In this document: positions 1 to 9,510 of the stretch, piece after piece
Position numbering within the stretch: the stretch's first letter is position 1
Layout: each line of letters begins with the position of its first letter
The notes under the pieces: generated by a model
The model's input: only the letters and a program-made list of their open reading frames with translations
Databases searched by the model: none
What the model was told of the DNA's origin: nothing
Program-made: the position numbers and the translations under genes
Source: Bacillota bacterium
GTDB taxonomy: Bacteria > Bacillota > Clostridia > Christensenellales > CAG-138
NCBI GenBank assembly: GCA_023400985.1
Contig: JAEXEN010000032.1
Location: 1-64,000 of the forward strand
Reading direction: 5' to 3'
Length of the DNA: 64,000 nt

Positions 1-2
1 CG

Positions 3-1010
3 TTTTTACCGGGTGCAATCATTCATGGGGCGTCCCTGTATGGTCTGTTTGTTGTCAATGGAAAGATCAATGCAATTGGAACAGCGGAAAAGCCGATCGT
101 ATTCACTTCTACCAGCGATGCTGCATACAGAGGAAGCGGTTCGTCCGCAGTATATTGGACCGGGTTTGATATAGGGAGTACAGGGGAGTTCAACGCGAGC
201 TATATCAAGATAAGGTATGCCGGTCAGTATATAAGGTTTGACGGTTTTGAGTATTATGTGTCTGTCGATTATGCAATAGACGTTACAGGTGCAGGAAAAC
301 TGAATATTACGAATTCCGAGATAACAGACTCGTATTACGGCGGAATCAATATCAATTCGACCGGCACTATATTAATCAGCGGCAATAGCATCGGCACCCC
401 CAGATACGGCATTAGGATCAGCAATACTGGAGTTGGAGACGTTCAGATAACAGATAATGTACTTACCAGCACCGGTACAAGCGCATTGTACATATCCGCT
501 TATCCGGGTGGTACCTTGACTATTCAGGGCAATACGATAAGCGGCAGCATGTATGCAGTTGAAATAGGCAATTTTGCTCCAACGTCATTGATAGGATTTG
601 AATCAACCAACACCTTCAATAAGCCAGTTTGTCTCTTGACGGGTACCATATCGAATCTAACGCTGGGCGAATATATCACTGTAGTGTATGGTACGGTCAC
701 GGTAGCGCAGGGCGGGACACTTACATTGCTGCCCGGTGCTATTATCCATGGGAATGCAGGATCTGGCAAGTTTGTGGTAAACGGAACGATCAACGCAGTT
801 GGAACCGAGGAGAAACCGATCATATTTACGTCCACCAGTGATACCGTATACGGGGGGAGCGGGGCAACAGTTTACTGGGACGGAATTAACATTGCCTCGA
901 CCGGGGTGTTCAACGCGGATTATGTTAGGATACGGTTTGCCGGTCAAGGCAGAAACAGTGACGGCAACATAACCAGTACCTACGCGATACATGTCACCGG
1001 AAAACTGAAT
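3..1010 (+). repeat. Tandem 241-codon beta-helix modules in the RHS protein
   Basis: The stretch from about position 9 (PGAIIHG, then VVNGKINAIGTAEKP) recurs 723 bp later at about 732 (PGAIIHG, then VVNGTINAVGTEEKP), followed by matching segments (AIDVTG/AIHVTG, KLNIT, NSEITDS/YSEIANS). The period is exactly 241 codons. The first copy is cut by the window edge, so more copies may lie upstream. Confidence 0.75.
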
Positions 1011-4000
1011 ATTACGTATTCAGAAATAGCGAATTCATATGGTTATGGTATCTATCTTAATACCACTGCTCAGCCTGTTATAACATACAATGTATTTTAC
1101 AACATCCGTTCCTATACGGTTTATAATGCAAAATCCGCGTCAATGACGATAGATGCGGCGCTGAACTATTGGGGCTCGCCCTTTGGCCCGTCAACAAGCT
1201 CGCATAAAACCGACGGGGGTCTTGTAAGCTCCGGTGTTTACTATTTCCGATATTTGGGGCAAGATCATGTAGATGAGCTGTATTACGGAACCGACGGGAT
1301 CTATGGGCCGCTCGGCAATTACTCTACCACAACAAGCACTCTGACCGTTGACGCGCCGGGCTTCACAATAGACTTTTCAATTACCTATAACTCAATGGAT
1401 CAAAGGCCGGATGGTACGCTTGGCGGTGGATGGAGGTTCGGGTTTGAAGGAAGCTGCAAGGACTATGTCTACCAGTATGGGTTAGGGCAGGTTTCACTAC
1501 CCAATTACAAAGTTGTAAAATTACCGGATGGCAGTTCGCTGATTTTTGAATATAAAAACGGGGCTTATGTTGCGAGTAACTCGCATAATACCCTGAAGGC
1601 CGACGAGCAAGGGGGATATACCCTTACTACAATAAACCAATACGTATATCATTTTAACAGCGCAGGATATTTAACGGCCGTCAGCGATAACAATGCAAAT
1701 CAAATCGTGATGGACGTAAATGAACAGGGCCATGTGCAAGCTGTTACAGACGGCGCCGGGAGACAATATTTCATTACATATACCGATGGGCGGATCACAT
1801 CCATTACCGACCCGATTGGGCGCTCCGTGCAGTATCAATATGAAAATGGGCTGCTTGCGCGCGTAATTGACCCAATGGGCTTAACGGTCGCAAGCTACTT
1901 ATACGACAGTGACGGATTTTTGACGGAAGTTAAGAACGCGGCCCAACAAACCGTGCAAACCGTTTGCTATGACCACTCGGATGGGCAGAACAAGGATAAG
2001 GCAACCCAGTTGACGGATGCAAGCGGGAATACGTTAACCTATTCGTACTCTATAGCCGAGGCGGAAAAGAAAGTTATAAAAACCGATAGCAACAGCCGCA
2101 CGGTTACCGAGTGGTTTAATGATGATCTGCAGATCATTAAGGTCCAAGACGCGGACGGCAAGTATATTGTTACAGATTACGTGGATAGAAGAGGTGATAT
2201 GTATTATATCACCGACCGGAACGGGAATAAGACCTTGTTCGAATATGATACAAACGGAAACGTAATCAAGGTCACAAATCCCGATAATAGTTACCGCGTA
2301 TACACCTACGATGGCAAGAACAACCGTCTGAGCGAAACGGATGAGACCGGCAAAAAGATATTCTACGTATACGATATCAACAGCAATCTCATCACGAAGG
2401 CGCAGCCACTCAATGGAACCGATGTATATAGCGCCACGGCAAACCAAGCGCTGTTTGCAATCACCCGGTATACTTTCTACACGGACGCCGAAGGTACCCA
2501 ACTTGGGTATTGTGCCAAAGGCTTGCTGAAGTCGGTTACCGATCCAGAGGGCGGGGCCATCACGTACACCTACGACCATGACGGAAACGTCTTGACCGTG
2601 AGCGACCCGGAAACGCATCAGGTTACAACCTACACCTACAACGGCATCGGCTGGGTCACGAGTACCACCACGCCCATGGGGTATACCGCCACCCGTGAAT
2701 ATGACCCCAACGGCCGGGTAGTGCGGGAAACACAGGGCGCCAGCGTAATCCGGTACGTCTACGATGCGCTCGGGCGTATAGTGCAGGAGATCCGCCCCAA
2801 TCAGTACAATGCCGCGGACGATGGGATGAACGGCGCAATGCCGGATTATACTTACGCCGACGCGGATGCCGGAACCCGGTATGTGTTCAACCCGGATGGA
2901 ACGCTGCTATCCCAGACGGACGCGGAAGGCTACACAACCACCTACACCTACGATCTCTACGGCAACGTTTTGACCGAAACGAAGCCTAACGGCGCAATCT
3001 ACATCTACGAGTATGATGTGATGGATCGCGTTATATCCGTCTCTTTCAAGTCCGACGCAACCGCGGAATCGGTGCTTCTTACAGAGTATTCTTACGGCAT
3101 CCTCGCCGACGGGAAAACGCAGAATACCGAAACAACATATGTGGACGATACGAACACGCTTGTAACCACCACCACGTACGACTATGCCGGCCGCCTCCTC
3201 GCCCGGAAAAATCCCGACGAAACAGCGGTTACATACGAATATAATACCAACGGTACGCTGGCGGTGGTAACAAGGGAGAACGGCGCGAAAGAATACAGCA
3301 AGTACGATGGGCTGAACAGGCCGGTTCAGAAATGGGCGTCCATCACCGCCAGCCAATACGCCTACAGCGCTGCCACATACGACAAGGCGAATAGGATACT
3401 CACGCAGAGCGCGGGGATACAGGGCGTTAACCTGTGGAGCTTGCCTGCTGCTTTCATTACCCATGTTTACACCTATTATGCCAACGGTCTTGTCAAGACG
3501 GAAGAGGACGGCGCGGGCGGAAAAACCTCCTACTATTATGATTATGACAACTACGTAATCCGAGTGGAGAGGCTGATTGGCGACGGCAGCACGCAGAATG
3601 TTGAATATACCAACAATCAATTCGGCGAGCCAAGCCAGACGCGCGTGTATGTCCGCAATGGCGATATTGCGGGGAACAACTTTACGGATGATACGGTGAT
3701 TGCGCTTGCGACGGATTACGTTTACGATAAAGACGGGAATCTGATATCCAAGACCACGCCGGACGGGAACACGACGTTTTACATCTACGATAACCTTGGC
3801 CGCCTGATCGGAACCTCTACCGGCGGTATCGACGAAACGGGCGCAAGCATCCAAATCGTTACGGGGAGAACCCTGACGTGGGATGGGAAAGAGCTGACCG
3901 TGACCGATCCGAACGGGCATATTACGCAGTATGTATATGATGCCCGCGGCATGCTCGTAAAACAGATAGACGCGAACAACGGTACGACGGCGTACTATTA

Positions 4001-7000
4001 CGACCGTGCCGGAAGGCTCTCGGCGGTGGTCGCACCCAACCATTACGATCCGCTCAAGCCTTTGGAGGAGATGAACCGCACTACGTACACCTATGACGCC
4101 AGGGGGCGAGTGGTTACGGTTTCTCAGGTGTATTACGATACGGAAGCGGGCCAGTGGTTCGATTATGTGGAACAGGCCAAGAAGTACGACGCGGCCGGAA
4201 ACGTGGTAAAAGTTCTTGACGCGCTTGGGTATGAAACCGGTACGGGCGCGACCACGGCGGAAAAAATCAATACCGGCTATGGTACGCTGTATACCTACGA
4301 TCTTGCAGGCCGCCTGCTGCAGGTGTTGGACCCCGTATCCCAGCAGCGGAACCTGTCCTTTACCGTAAGTTACTCCTACGACGCGCTGGGCAGAAAACTT
4401 ACCGAGACCGACGCAAACGGCGTTATTACCGGTTATGTTTATGACGGCGCAGGCAGGGTGCTGTTCGTCACGGTGAAAAAGAACAGCTCCTCCTCCGCGC
4501 AGACCGTACAGGCGTTCACTTACGATAAACTGGGCCGGGTGCTGACCTCTACGGATGCGAACGGGAACGTCACGCTCTACGAATACAACGGCTTTAACCA
4601 GGTACGGTTGGCGACACACCCCGGCGACGCGACCATACCGTCCCAAATCGTTTACACCCAGTATGACAGCATGGGCCGCCCCGTGCATACCTGGGATACG
4701 GTAGGCAAAGAAACGGTTACCACCTACGACAATCAAGGCAGGGTGCTGAGCCATACCGAGCAGAAGGATGACGGAACGGAATCCGTAACCGTCACGGCCG
4801 GGTATGACGCAAAGGGCAACAAGCGGTTCTCCACCGACGGGAACGGCAACATAACGAGGTTTACATATGACCCGCTGGACAGGGTGCTTACGCAAACGCT
4901 GGCGGGCAAGACGACCTATTACACATACGATCTGAACGGGAACATGCTGACCGTAAAGGATTGGCTGGACAACATCTATATCAACGTATATGACCCGCTC
5001 AACAGGCTGGTAACGCGGAAAAACCCATTCGGTGCAACGATAGAACGGCTGGAATACAACCGCAACAACCTCCAGACGGCTTCCGTCGACGCTCTGGGGA
5101 ACAGGAAAGTATTCGCGTACGACCGGAACCACCGGCTGCTGAGCACAAAGGATGCCGGCAACCATGTAGCCGGCCAGTCCTACGATAACGTGGGGAATGT
5201 AGACAGCGAAACGGACGGGAACGGGAATACGACCTTATATAGTTACGATGAATATCACCGATTGATTTCCGTTACCAATGCGAAGAACGAAATAACCTCC
5301 TATACGTATGACGTTAACGGAAACCGGCTGACCTTCACGGATGGGAAGGGCAACGTAAGGACCTACGAATATAACGCTGCCAACCTTGTCATAAAAGAAA
5401 TCGCCAACGGCGGCAGAACGGGCACGGCAGGGAGCTATACCTACGATCCGGCCAGGGTGGTGTACTATACCTACACCGCCCGCGGGCTGGTGCTCGCCAA
5501 AGTGGATAGAAACGGCGAAACCACGGCTTACACTTACGATATCCACGGCCGCGTGCTGGCTATGGAAGTGGGTTCCATCACCGTTTCCTACACTTACGAT
5601 AACAACGGCAACGTTCTTACTATGACGGACGGCACGGGAACCACCACCCGGACGTACGACGCATTCAACCGCGTGTTAACCAAGGATGTTCCGGATATAG
5701 GGCAATCCCAATACGGGTATGACATTACAGAGGGAATGCCCGAAGGCTTCGTGGCCGAGATCACCACCGACCCGATGGGGAATGTCATTACCCGGATATA
5801 CGACCGGGCGCGCAGGCTTTATCAGGTCATTGCGGATGGAAGGGTCACGACCTACACCTACTACGATAACGGCAGCCTGCAGAAAGTGGAATATGGCGAC
5901 GGGGCGAGCGAGGAATACACCTACTATCCCGATAACCTGCTGCACACGCTCATCAACAAGAAGGCCGACGGCACGGTGATAGACGCGTATACCTACACCT
6001 ACGACGCAGCCCACAACATGCTTGGCAAGGTAGACGCAAAGGGCACGACGAGCTATACTTATGATAAGTTGAACCGGTTGCTGACGGTTACCGAACCCGG
6101 CGGCAAAGTTACGGCTTACACTTTCGATGCTTCCGGCAACAGGCTGACCGAAACGGTAACGGCCGGTTCGGGTACCATCGTTACGACCTACACCTACGAC
6201 GGGCAAAACCGGCTCACGGGCACCTTGACAACCGCAAACGGGCAAAGGGTACAGGCGGTTGCTTACACCTACGATAACAACGGCAACCAGCTTATTACGA
6301 CCCGGACGGAATACGCGGACGGCGTCGCTCAGACTCCGGTTCCCGCGGCAGCCAACGCCTACGATGAACTGAATCGGCTTGTTTCCACCGTCACGGAAGA
6401 TGGGGCTGCGATCATTAACACCTATAACGGCGACGGGCTGAGGGTAGGAAAGGCCGTCAACGGCGAGCTTACCCAATACCTGTATGAGGGAAGCCGCGTT
6501 GTGTTGGAGTTGGACGCGCAGGGGAACCAAACGGCCTGGAACGTATACGGCACCAACCTGATCTCCCGTCTGGTAGGCGACCAGCTTCTCACCTATATAT
6601 ATAACGGCCATGCGGATGTAACGGCATTACTGGATACCGATGGCAATCTTGTTGCGACATATTACTATGACGCGTTCGGCAACATCTTAGAGAAAACCGG
6701 CACGGCGGATAACAGCATATTATACGGCGGGTACCAGTACGACGAGGAAACGGGGTTGTATTATCTCAACGCCCGCATGTATGACCCCGTAACGGCAAGG
6801 TTCTTGCAGGAGGATACGTATAAGGGGCAGTATAACGACCCGCTTAGCTTGAATCTGTACACATATTGCCATAACGAGCCGCTGAGGTATAGCGACCCGA
6901 CGGGACATAGGGAGGTTATCGGTACCAGCGTTGAAAGAGAAACGAAAGCGGAGAGAGAAGAATCGTTCCGCTTGATGAAAAATAATGGGGCCTTGTCAAC

Positions 7001-7688
7001 GCCAAAAAAGAAGACTGCCGAGGAAAGATATTGGAACATAAAAGACGCACAACTTGAAGAGCACTTGAGTCCAACGAAGGAGAAACAATCTCAGGATAAA
7101 GTGGGCGAAGCTGCTAGTCCTCAAAACAATGTTGCTTACGACCAGATTGTTGGCAGAAGAACATTGCCTACTGACATAAAATTCCCCGGAATATTCCACA
7201 GTGCAGTATCAAGAGATATTATAAAACATAATGAAGTTGTGCTGTCCAGAGAACGTTGGTTAACATATACGGATATGGAAACCGGAGAGATCAGACGAGG
7301 TCGAGTCGATTTGGTAGATCGACGTGAAGGGTATATATTTGAGATAAAGCCCCAATGGTATCCGAAAGATGCTGCATTAAAACAATTGCAAAAGTACACA
7401 ACCGGAAGATTTTCAGCAGTAGAACTTGGGCATCTGAAAAATATTAGTATATATAATGGTATAGGCAGCGAGTACATTTTAAACGGGCATACCAGCGTCG
7501 CAATATATGATGTGTACTATCAGTATGAAGGCAATGGTATTATAACTTATACGTGTGAACTAAAGCCCGGGGTTGAAAAGGTCGTTGCAGTCTCAGGGCT
7601 TGCGATTTTGCTTGCAGCGGCGGTCGCGCAGCTACAGCTTTCTGCGGCGCAACAGACGCTGCAACAGATTCAACAACAGATACAATAA
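3..7688 (+). CDS. RHS/YD-repeat protein with nuclease-like C-terminal tip (5' end outside window)
   Basis: The reading frame is open from the left edge, so the start codon and any signal peptide lie upstream; the GTG at 258 is only an internal codon. Domains in order: a beta-helix-like region rich in Asn/Thr/Gly to about 1,150; an RHS entry domain about 1,300-1,500; dozens of YD repeats (Tyr-Asp-x-x-Gly-Arg/Asn-type) to about 6,700; the RHS core signature (YLNARMYDP...FLQED) at about 6,750-6,800 ending in DPTGH at 6,894. RHS proteins form a shell enclosing a variable toxin (family knowledge). The tip from about 6,910 carries Asp at 7,308, then Glu-x-Lys at 7,341-7,349 and a QLQKY stretch, the layout of PD-(D/E)XK nucleases; a nuclease toxin is inferred. 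The last 35 residues are hydrophobic, then Gln-rich. The tip is visibly more AT-rich than the repeat body, as expected of an exchanged module. Confidence 0.93.
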   Translation, partial: FLPGAIIHGASLYGLFVVNGKINAIGTAEKPIVFTSTSDAAYRGSGSSAVYWTGFDIGSTGEFNASYIKIRYAGQYIRFDGFEYYVSVDYAIDVTGAGKLNITNSEITDSYYGGININSTGTILISGNSIGTPRYGIRISNTGVGDVQITDNVLTSTGTSALYISAYPGGTLTIQGNTISGSMYAVEIGNFAPTSLIGFESTNTFNKPVCLLTGTISNLTLGEYITVVYGTVTVAQGGTLTLLPGAIIHGNAGSGKFVVNGTINAVGTEEKPIIFTSTSDTVYGGSGATVYWDGINIASTGVFNADYVRIRFAGQGRNSDGNITSTYAIHVTGKLNITYSEIANSYGYGIYLNTTAQPVITYNVFYNIRSYTVYNAKSASMTIDAALNYWGSPFGPSTSSHKTDGGLVSSGVYYFRYLGQDHVDELYYGTDGIYGPLGNYSTTTSTLTVDAPGFTIDFSITYNSMDQRPDGTLGGGWRFGFEGSCKDYVYQYGLGQVSLPNYKVVKLPDGSSLIFEYKNGAYVASNSHNTLKADEQGGYTLTTINQYVYHFNSAGYLTAVSDNNANQIVMDVNEQGHVQAVTDGAGRQYFITYTDGRITSITDPIGRSVQYQYENGLLARVIDPMGLTVASYLYDSDGFLTEVKNAAQQTVQTVCYDHSDGQNKDKATQLTDASGNTLTYSYSIAEAEKKVIKTDSNSRTVTEWFNDDLQIIKVQDADGKYIVTDYVDRRGDMYYITDRNGNKTLFEYDTNGNVIKVTNPDNSYRVYTYDGKNNRLSETDETGKKIFYVYDINSNLITKAQPLNGTDVYSATANQALFAITRYTFYTDAEGTQLGYCAKGLLKSVTDPEGGAITYTYDHDGNVLTVSDPETHQVTTYTYNGIGWVTSTTTPMGYTATREYDPNGRVVRETQGASVIRYVYDALGRIVQEIRPNQYNAADDGMNGAMPDYTYADADAGTRYVFNPDGTLLSQTDAEGYTTTYTYDLYGNVLTETKPNGAIYIYEYDVMDRVISVSFKSDATAESVLLTEYSYGILADGKTQNTETTYVDDTNTLVTTTTYDYAGRLLARKNPDETAVTYEYNTNGTLAVVTRENGAKEYSKYDGLNRPVQKWASITASQYAYSAATYDKANRILTQSAGIQGVNLWSLPAAFITHVYTYYANGLVKTEEDGAGGKTSYYYDYDNYVIRVERLIGDGSTQNVEYTNNQFGEPSQTRVYVRNGDIAGNNFTDDTVIALATDYVYDKDGNLISKTTPDGNTTFYIYDNLGRLIGTSTGGIDETGASIQIVTGRTLTWDGKELTVTDPNGHITQYVYDARGMLVKQIDANNGTTAYYYDRAGRLSAVVAPNHYDPLKPLEEMNRTTYTYDARGRVVTVSQVYYDTEAGQWFDYVEQAKKYDAAGNVVKVLDALGYETGTGATTAEKINTGYGTLYTYDLAGRLLQVLDPVSQQRNLSFTVSYSYDALGRKLTETDANGVITGYVYDGAGRVLFVTVKKNSSSSAQTVQAFTYDKLGRVLTSTDANGNVTLYEYNGFNQVRLATHPGDATIPSQIVYTQYDSMGRPVHTWDTVGKETVTTYDNQGRVLSHTEQKDDGTESVTVTAGYDAKGNKRFSTDGNGNITRFTYDPLDRVLTQTLAGKTTYYTYDLNGNMLTVKDWLDNIYINVYDPLNRLVTRKNPFGATIERLEYNRNNLQTASVDALGNRKVFAYDRNHRLLSTKDAGNHVAGQSYDNVGNVDSETDGNGNTTLYSYDEYHRLISVTNAKNEITSYTYDVNGNRLTFTDGKGNVRTYEYNAANLVIKEIANGGRTGTAGSYTYDPARVVYYTYTARGLVLAKVDRNGETTAYTYDIHGRVLAMEVGSITVSYTYDNNGNVLTMTDGTGTTTRTYDAFNRVLTKDVPDIGQSQYGYDITEGMPEGFVAEITTDPMGNVITRIYDRARRLYQVIADGRVTTYTYYDNGSLQKVEYGDGASEEYTYYPDNLLHTLINKKADGTVIDAYTYTYDAAHNMLGKVDAKGTTSYTYDKLNRLLTVTEPGGKVTAYTFDASGNRLTETVTAGSGTIVTTYTYDGQNRLTGTLTTANGQRVQAVAYTYDNNGNQLITTRTEYADGVAQTPVPAAANAYDELNRLVSTVTEDGAAIINTYNGDGLRVGKAVNGELTQYLYEGSRVVLELDAQGNQTAWNVYGTNLISRLVGDQLLTYIYNGHADVTALLDTDGNLVATYYYDAFGNILEKTGTADNSILYGGYQYDEETGLYYLNARMYDPVTARFLQEDTYKGQYNDPLSLNLYTYCHNEPLRYSDPTGHREVIGTSVERETKAEREESFRLMKNNGALSTPKKKTAEERYWNIKDAQLEEHLSPTKEKQSQDKVGEAASPQNNVAYDQIVGRRTLPTDIKFPGIFHSAVSRDIIKHNEVVLSRERWLTYTDMETGEIRRGRVDLVDRREGYIFEIKPQWYPKDAALKQLQKYTTGRFSAVELGHLKNISIYNGIGSEYILNGHTSVAIYDVYYQYEGNGIITYTCELKPGVEKVVAVSGLAILLAAAVAQLQLSAAQQTLQQIQQQIQ

Positions 7689-7719
7689 ACGGCGTGACAT
7701 AATCGTATAGGAGGATAAA

Positions 7720-8469
7720 ATGACAACATTTGCAAAGACCTTTATTGAAGTATATGCCCCGACGCTTGAAGCAATGGGATTTAAAAGGAAGCGGAGCATT
7801 TTTCATAGACTCGTCAATGATCAGATTGTACAGGTTTTAAGTTATAAGCTATACTCCGGTGCTGAATTTGATATCCAATTTAGTTTTTGGCCGCTTTGTA
7901 ACGGATATGATATGAACGTATTTATGGATAGTAGTTATCTTCTTCATAGTTTTGCTAAGGAAATGGGGGACCGTTATTGGTTTTGCACGGATGAAGCGGT
8001 ATGGGGAGAAAATCTATGCGAATCGCTGGACTATTGCAAGAAGTATATTTTTAGATACTTTGATGAAATAACGGATTATCGGAGTTATTATGAGACTATT
8101 TACAAAATGGAGGAGGAACTGGGAGCGTTTAGAATTAAATCGGAAATACCGAATCTTTATTTAATGCCGTTTCATGATATTTTTCTAGCTACGCAGCAAT
8201 ACGATCTTGCTCTAAAAGCGCAGGAGGCATCACTTATGCAAAGCAAAAGAGCTATGAAAGCTTATTCGAATGATAAAGATTGGGATATATCAAAGCATTT
8301 ACATTATTCTGAGTATGTTGAAAGTGTGCAATATTTCGAGAAATTAAAAGCTCTGGCTGAGAATCATGATTATGAAGCGATAGAGCAAATCGTTAAGGAA
8401 AAGGAGGAATATTCCAGAAAAAGCTATGAAAAAAACTTTTTAGGTTATAAGGAAAAAGATCTCGTATAA
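7720..8469 (+). CDS. DUF4304-like probable immunity protein for the RHS toxin tip
   Basis: A 249-residue soluble protein with no signal peptide or membrane segment, starting at ATG behind a GGAGG site at 7,709-7,713, 31 bp after the RHS stop. The N-terminal part (GFKRKRSIFHRL, then QVLSYKLYSGAEFDIQF) resembles DUF4304, a family often found beside polymorphic toxins. Like the RHS tip it is AT-rich compared with the genes downstream, and a terminator closes the pair. Its role as antidote is inferred from position and family resemblance; nothing in the sequence shows the binding partner directly. Confidence 0.6.
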   Translation: MTTFAKTFIEVYAPTLEAMGFKRKRSIFHRLVNDQIVQVLSYKLYSGAEFDIQFSFWPLCNGYDMNVFMDSSYLLHSFAKEMGDRYWFCTDEAVWGENLCESLDYCKKYIFRYFDEITDYRSYYETIYKMEEELGAFRIKSEIPNLYLMPFHDIFLATQQYDLALKAQEASLMQSKRAMKAYSNDKDWDISKHLHYSEYVESVQYFEKLKALAENHDYEAIEQIVKEKEEYSRKSYEKNFLGYKEKDLV

Positions 8470-8484
8470 AGCAATAGGGTAAAT

Positions 8485-8516
8485 GGGACAAGGGTTATGC
8501 TTGTTCCGTTTTTTCT
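8485..8516 (+). terminator. Rho-independent terminator after the RHS/immunity pair
   Basis: GGGACAAG (8,485-8,492) pairs with CTTGTTCC (8,500-8,507) and is followed by GTTTTTTCT. Confidence 0.75.
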
Positions 8517-8570
8517 ATCTATAGAAGTTAGTAATGACTTATTGACTGAAGTTACATAAAAATCGCCGAT

Positions 8571-8599
8571 TTGATCTTTCCCACAATAAATGCTATCAT
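8571..8599 (+). promoter_or_regulatory. Sigma-A-type promoter for the DUF4491 gene
   Basis: TTGATC at 8,571 and TATCAT at 8,594 are separated by 17 bp, about 40 bp before the ATG at 8,638. Confidence 0.5.
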
Positions 8600-8637
8600 T
8601 ACTATTATTTGTCTGCCGCGAAAGGAACATTGTCTGA

Positions 8638-8925
8638 ATGGTTTGGGACGGACTGATCATTGGCGTAATCGCATTTATCATCATCGGGGTATTCCATCCG
8701 CTCGTCATCAAATGCGAATATTACTTTTCGGATAAGGTCTGGCCGGTCTTTCTCGTCGGTGGCTTGATCTTGTGCGCGGCGTCGCTGTTTGTGCAACAGG
8801 TCATACTTTCCGCCGCGCTCGCGGTGACGGGCTGTACCATGCTTTGGAGCATCAAGGAACTCAAGGAGCAGACCGAGCGCGTTAAAAAAGGCTGGTTTCC
8901 CGAGAACCCCAACCGCAAAAAATAG
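8638..8925 (+). CDS. DUF4491 family small membrane protein
   Basis: A 95-residue protein with three predicted membrane segments (about 5-20, 35-52, 55-70) and a basic tail ending KKGWFPENPNRKK. The order FHPLVIKCEYYF, then WPVFLVGG, then LWSIKEL, then KKGWFP is what I know of DUF4491, a clostridial family of unknown function. Its 3' end overlaps the 3' end of the convergent DtxR-like gene by 44 bp. Confidence 0.75.
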   Translation: MVWDGLIIGVIAFIIIGVFHPLVIKCEYYFSDKVWPVFLVGGLILCAASLFVQQVILSAALAVTGCTMLWSIKELKEQTERVKKGWFPENPNRKK

Positions 8926-9277
8926 TTTTATTTTGTTGCGTTGATTGCAACTGTTCCAGCGCAAGGGCGAGCGCGCATTTGTAGGTGGTCTCCGATTCCC
9001 GCAATTCCGGCAACGCCTGCTGAAGCGTTTGCAGGATGAGGGCGTATTGGTCGTTCAGGCTTTCTCCGGCCTTGCGTCCGTGCTCCGTCAGCGTGATCTG
9101 CGAGAAGCGCGGCTTGTTGACGAGGCCGATCGACTCCATCTTGTTCATCATACGGTGAACGGAAGGCGGAGAAACCGAGAGCGTCCTTGCGATCTCCTGC
9201 GACCGCACCGCTTCCTTTTCCAAAGATAATCTGTATACGGCAACCAAATACTCCGCTTGCGGGATCGTTAAATACAT
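8882..9277 (-). CDS. DtxR/MntR-family metal-dependent regulator
   Basis: A 131-residue protein. Residues 1-65 form a winged helix typical of DtxR regulators (LTIPQAEYLVAVYRLS, then SQEIARTLSVSPPSVHRMMNKMESIGLV, then LTEHGRKAG). The remainder is a short helical part in place of a full dimerisation/SH3 region. I start at ATG 9,277 rather than the in-frame TTG at 9,304, because GAGGAG/GGAGA lies just upstream and the alignment to the family begins there. It follows the feo operon in the same direction after a terminator. The metal (Fe or Mn) cannot be told by eye. The C-terminus runs 44 bp into the convergent DUF4491 gene. Confidence 0.75.
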   Translation of the reverse strand: MYLTIPQAEYLVAVYRLSLEKEAVRSQEIARTLSVSPPSVHRMMNKMESIGLVNKPRFSQITLTEHGRKAGESLNDQYALILQTLQQALPELRESETTYKCALALALEQLQSTQQNKTIFCGWGSRETSLF

Positions 9278-9290
9278 TCTCCGGCTCCTC

Positions 9291-9336
9291 GAAGATAAAA
9301 TCAAGGGGGCGAGGGCTTTTGCCCACGCCCCCTTGA
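9291..9336 (-). terminator. Terminator of the feo operon
   Basis: Long stem: TCAAGGGGGCG...GGGC (9,301-9,320) pairs with GCCC...CGCCCCCTTGA (to 9,336); on the minus strand it is followed by TTTTAT. It sits between the Cys-rich FeoB partner and the downstream regulator, which may rely on read-through. Confidence 0.8.
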
Positions 9337-9339
9337 AAG

Positions 9340-9510
9340 TCAGCTTTTATGACACAGGTCCGAGCTTGCGCAGCCGTCGCACCCGCAGGCGCAGCCGCCT
9401 TTGTTCTTTTTTTTGTCCCGCACCATCTTGACGACGACCGCCGCCACAATGGCGAGTACGACAAGCCCGACGACCAAAGTGCCCCAATTCGCGCTAAGCC
9501 ACTCAGACAT
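9340..9510 (-). CDS. FeoB-associated Cys-rich membrane protein
   Basis: A 56-residue protein with one membrane helix (about residues 10-28), a lysine-rich turn and a C-terminal cysteine cluster (CACGCDGC, then one more Cys near the end). Its ATG overlaps the last codons of feoB (8 bp), the usual arrangement of the FeoB-associated Cys-rich family. The cysteines probably bind iron or an Fe-S cluster; this is inferred. Small FeoC-like partners are thought to tune FeoB. Confidence 0.8.
   Translation of the reverse strand: MSEWLSANWGTLVVGLVVLAIVAAVVVKMVRDKKKNKGGCACGCDGCASSDLCHKS

Noticed and set aside
2907..5165. 752-codon open frame on the minus strand inside the RHS gene
   Set aside because: It mirrors the YD repeats (periodic GTR/VGV patterns), has no ribosome binding site, and codon bias of the plus frame is far better; an artefact of repeat composition.
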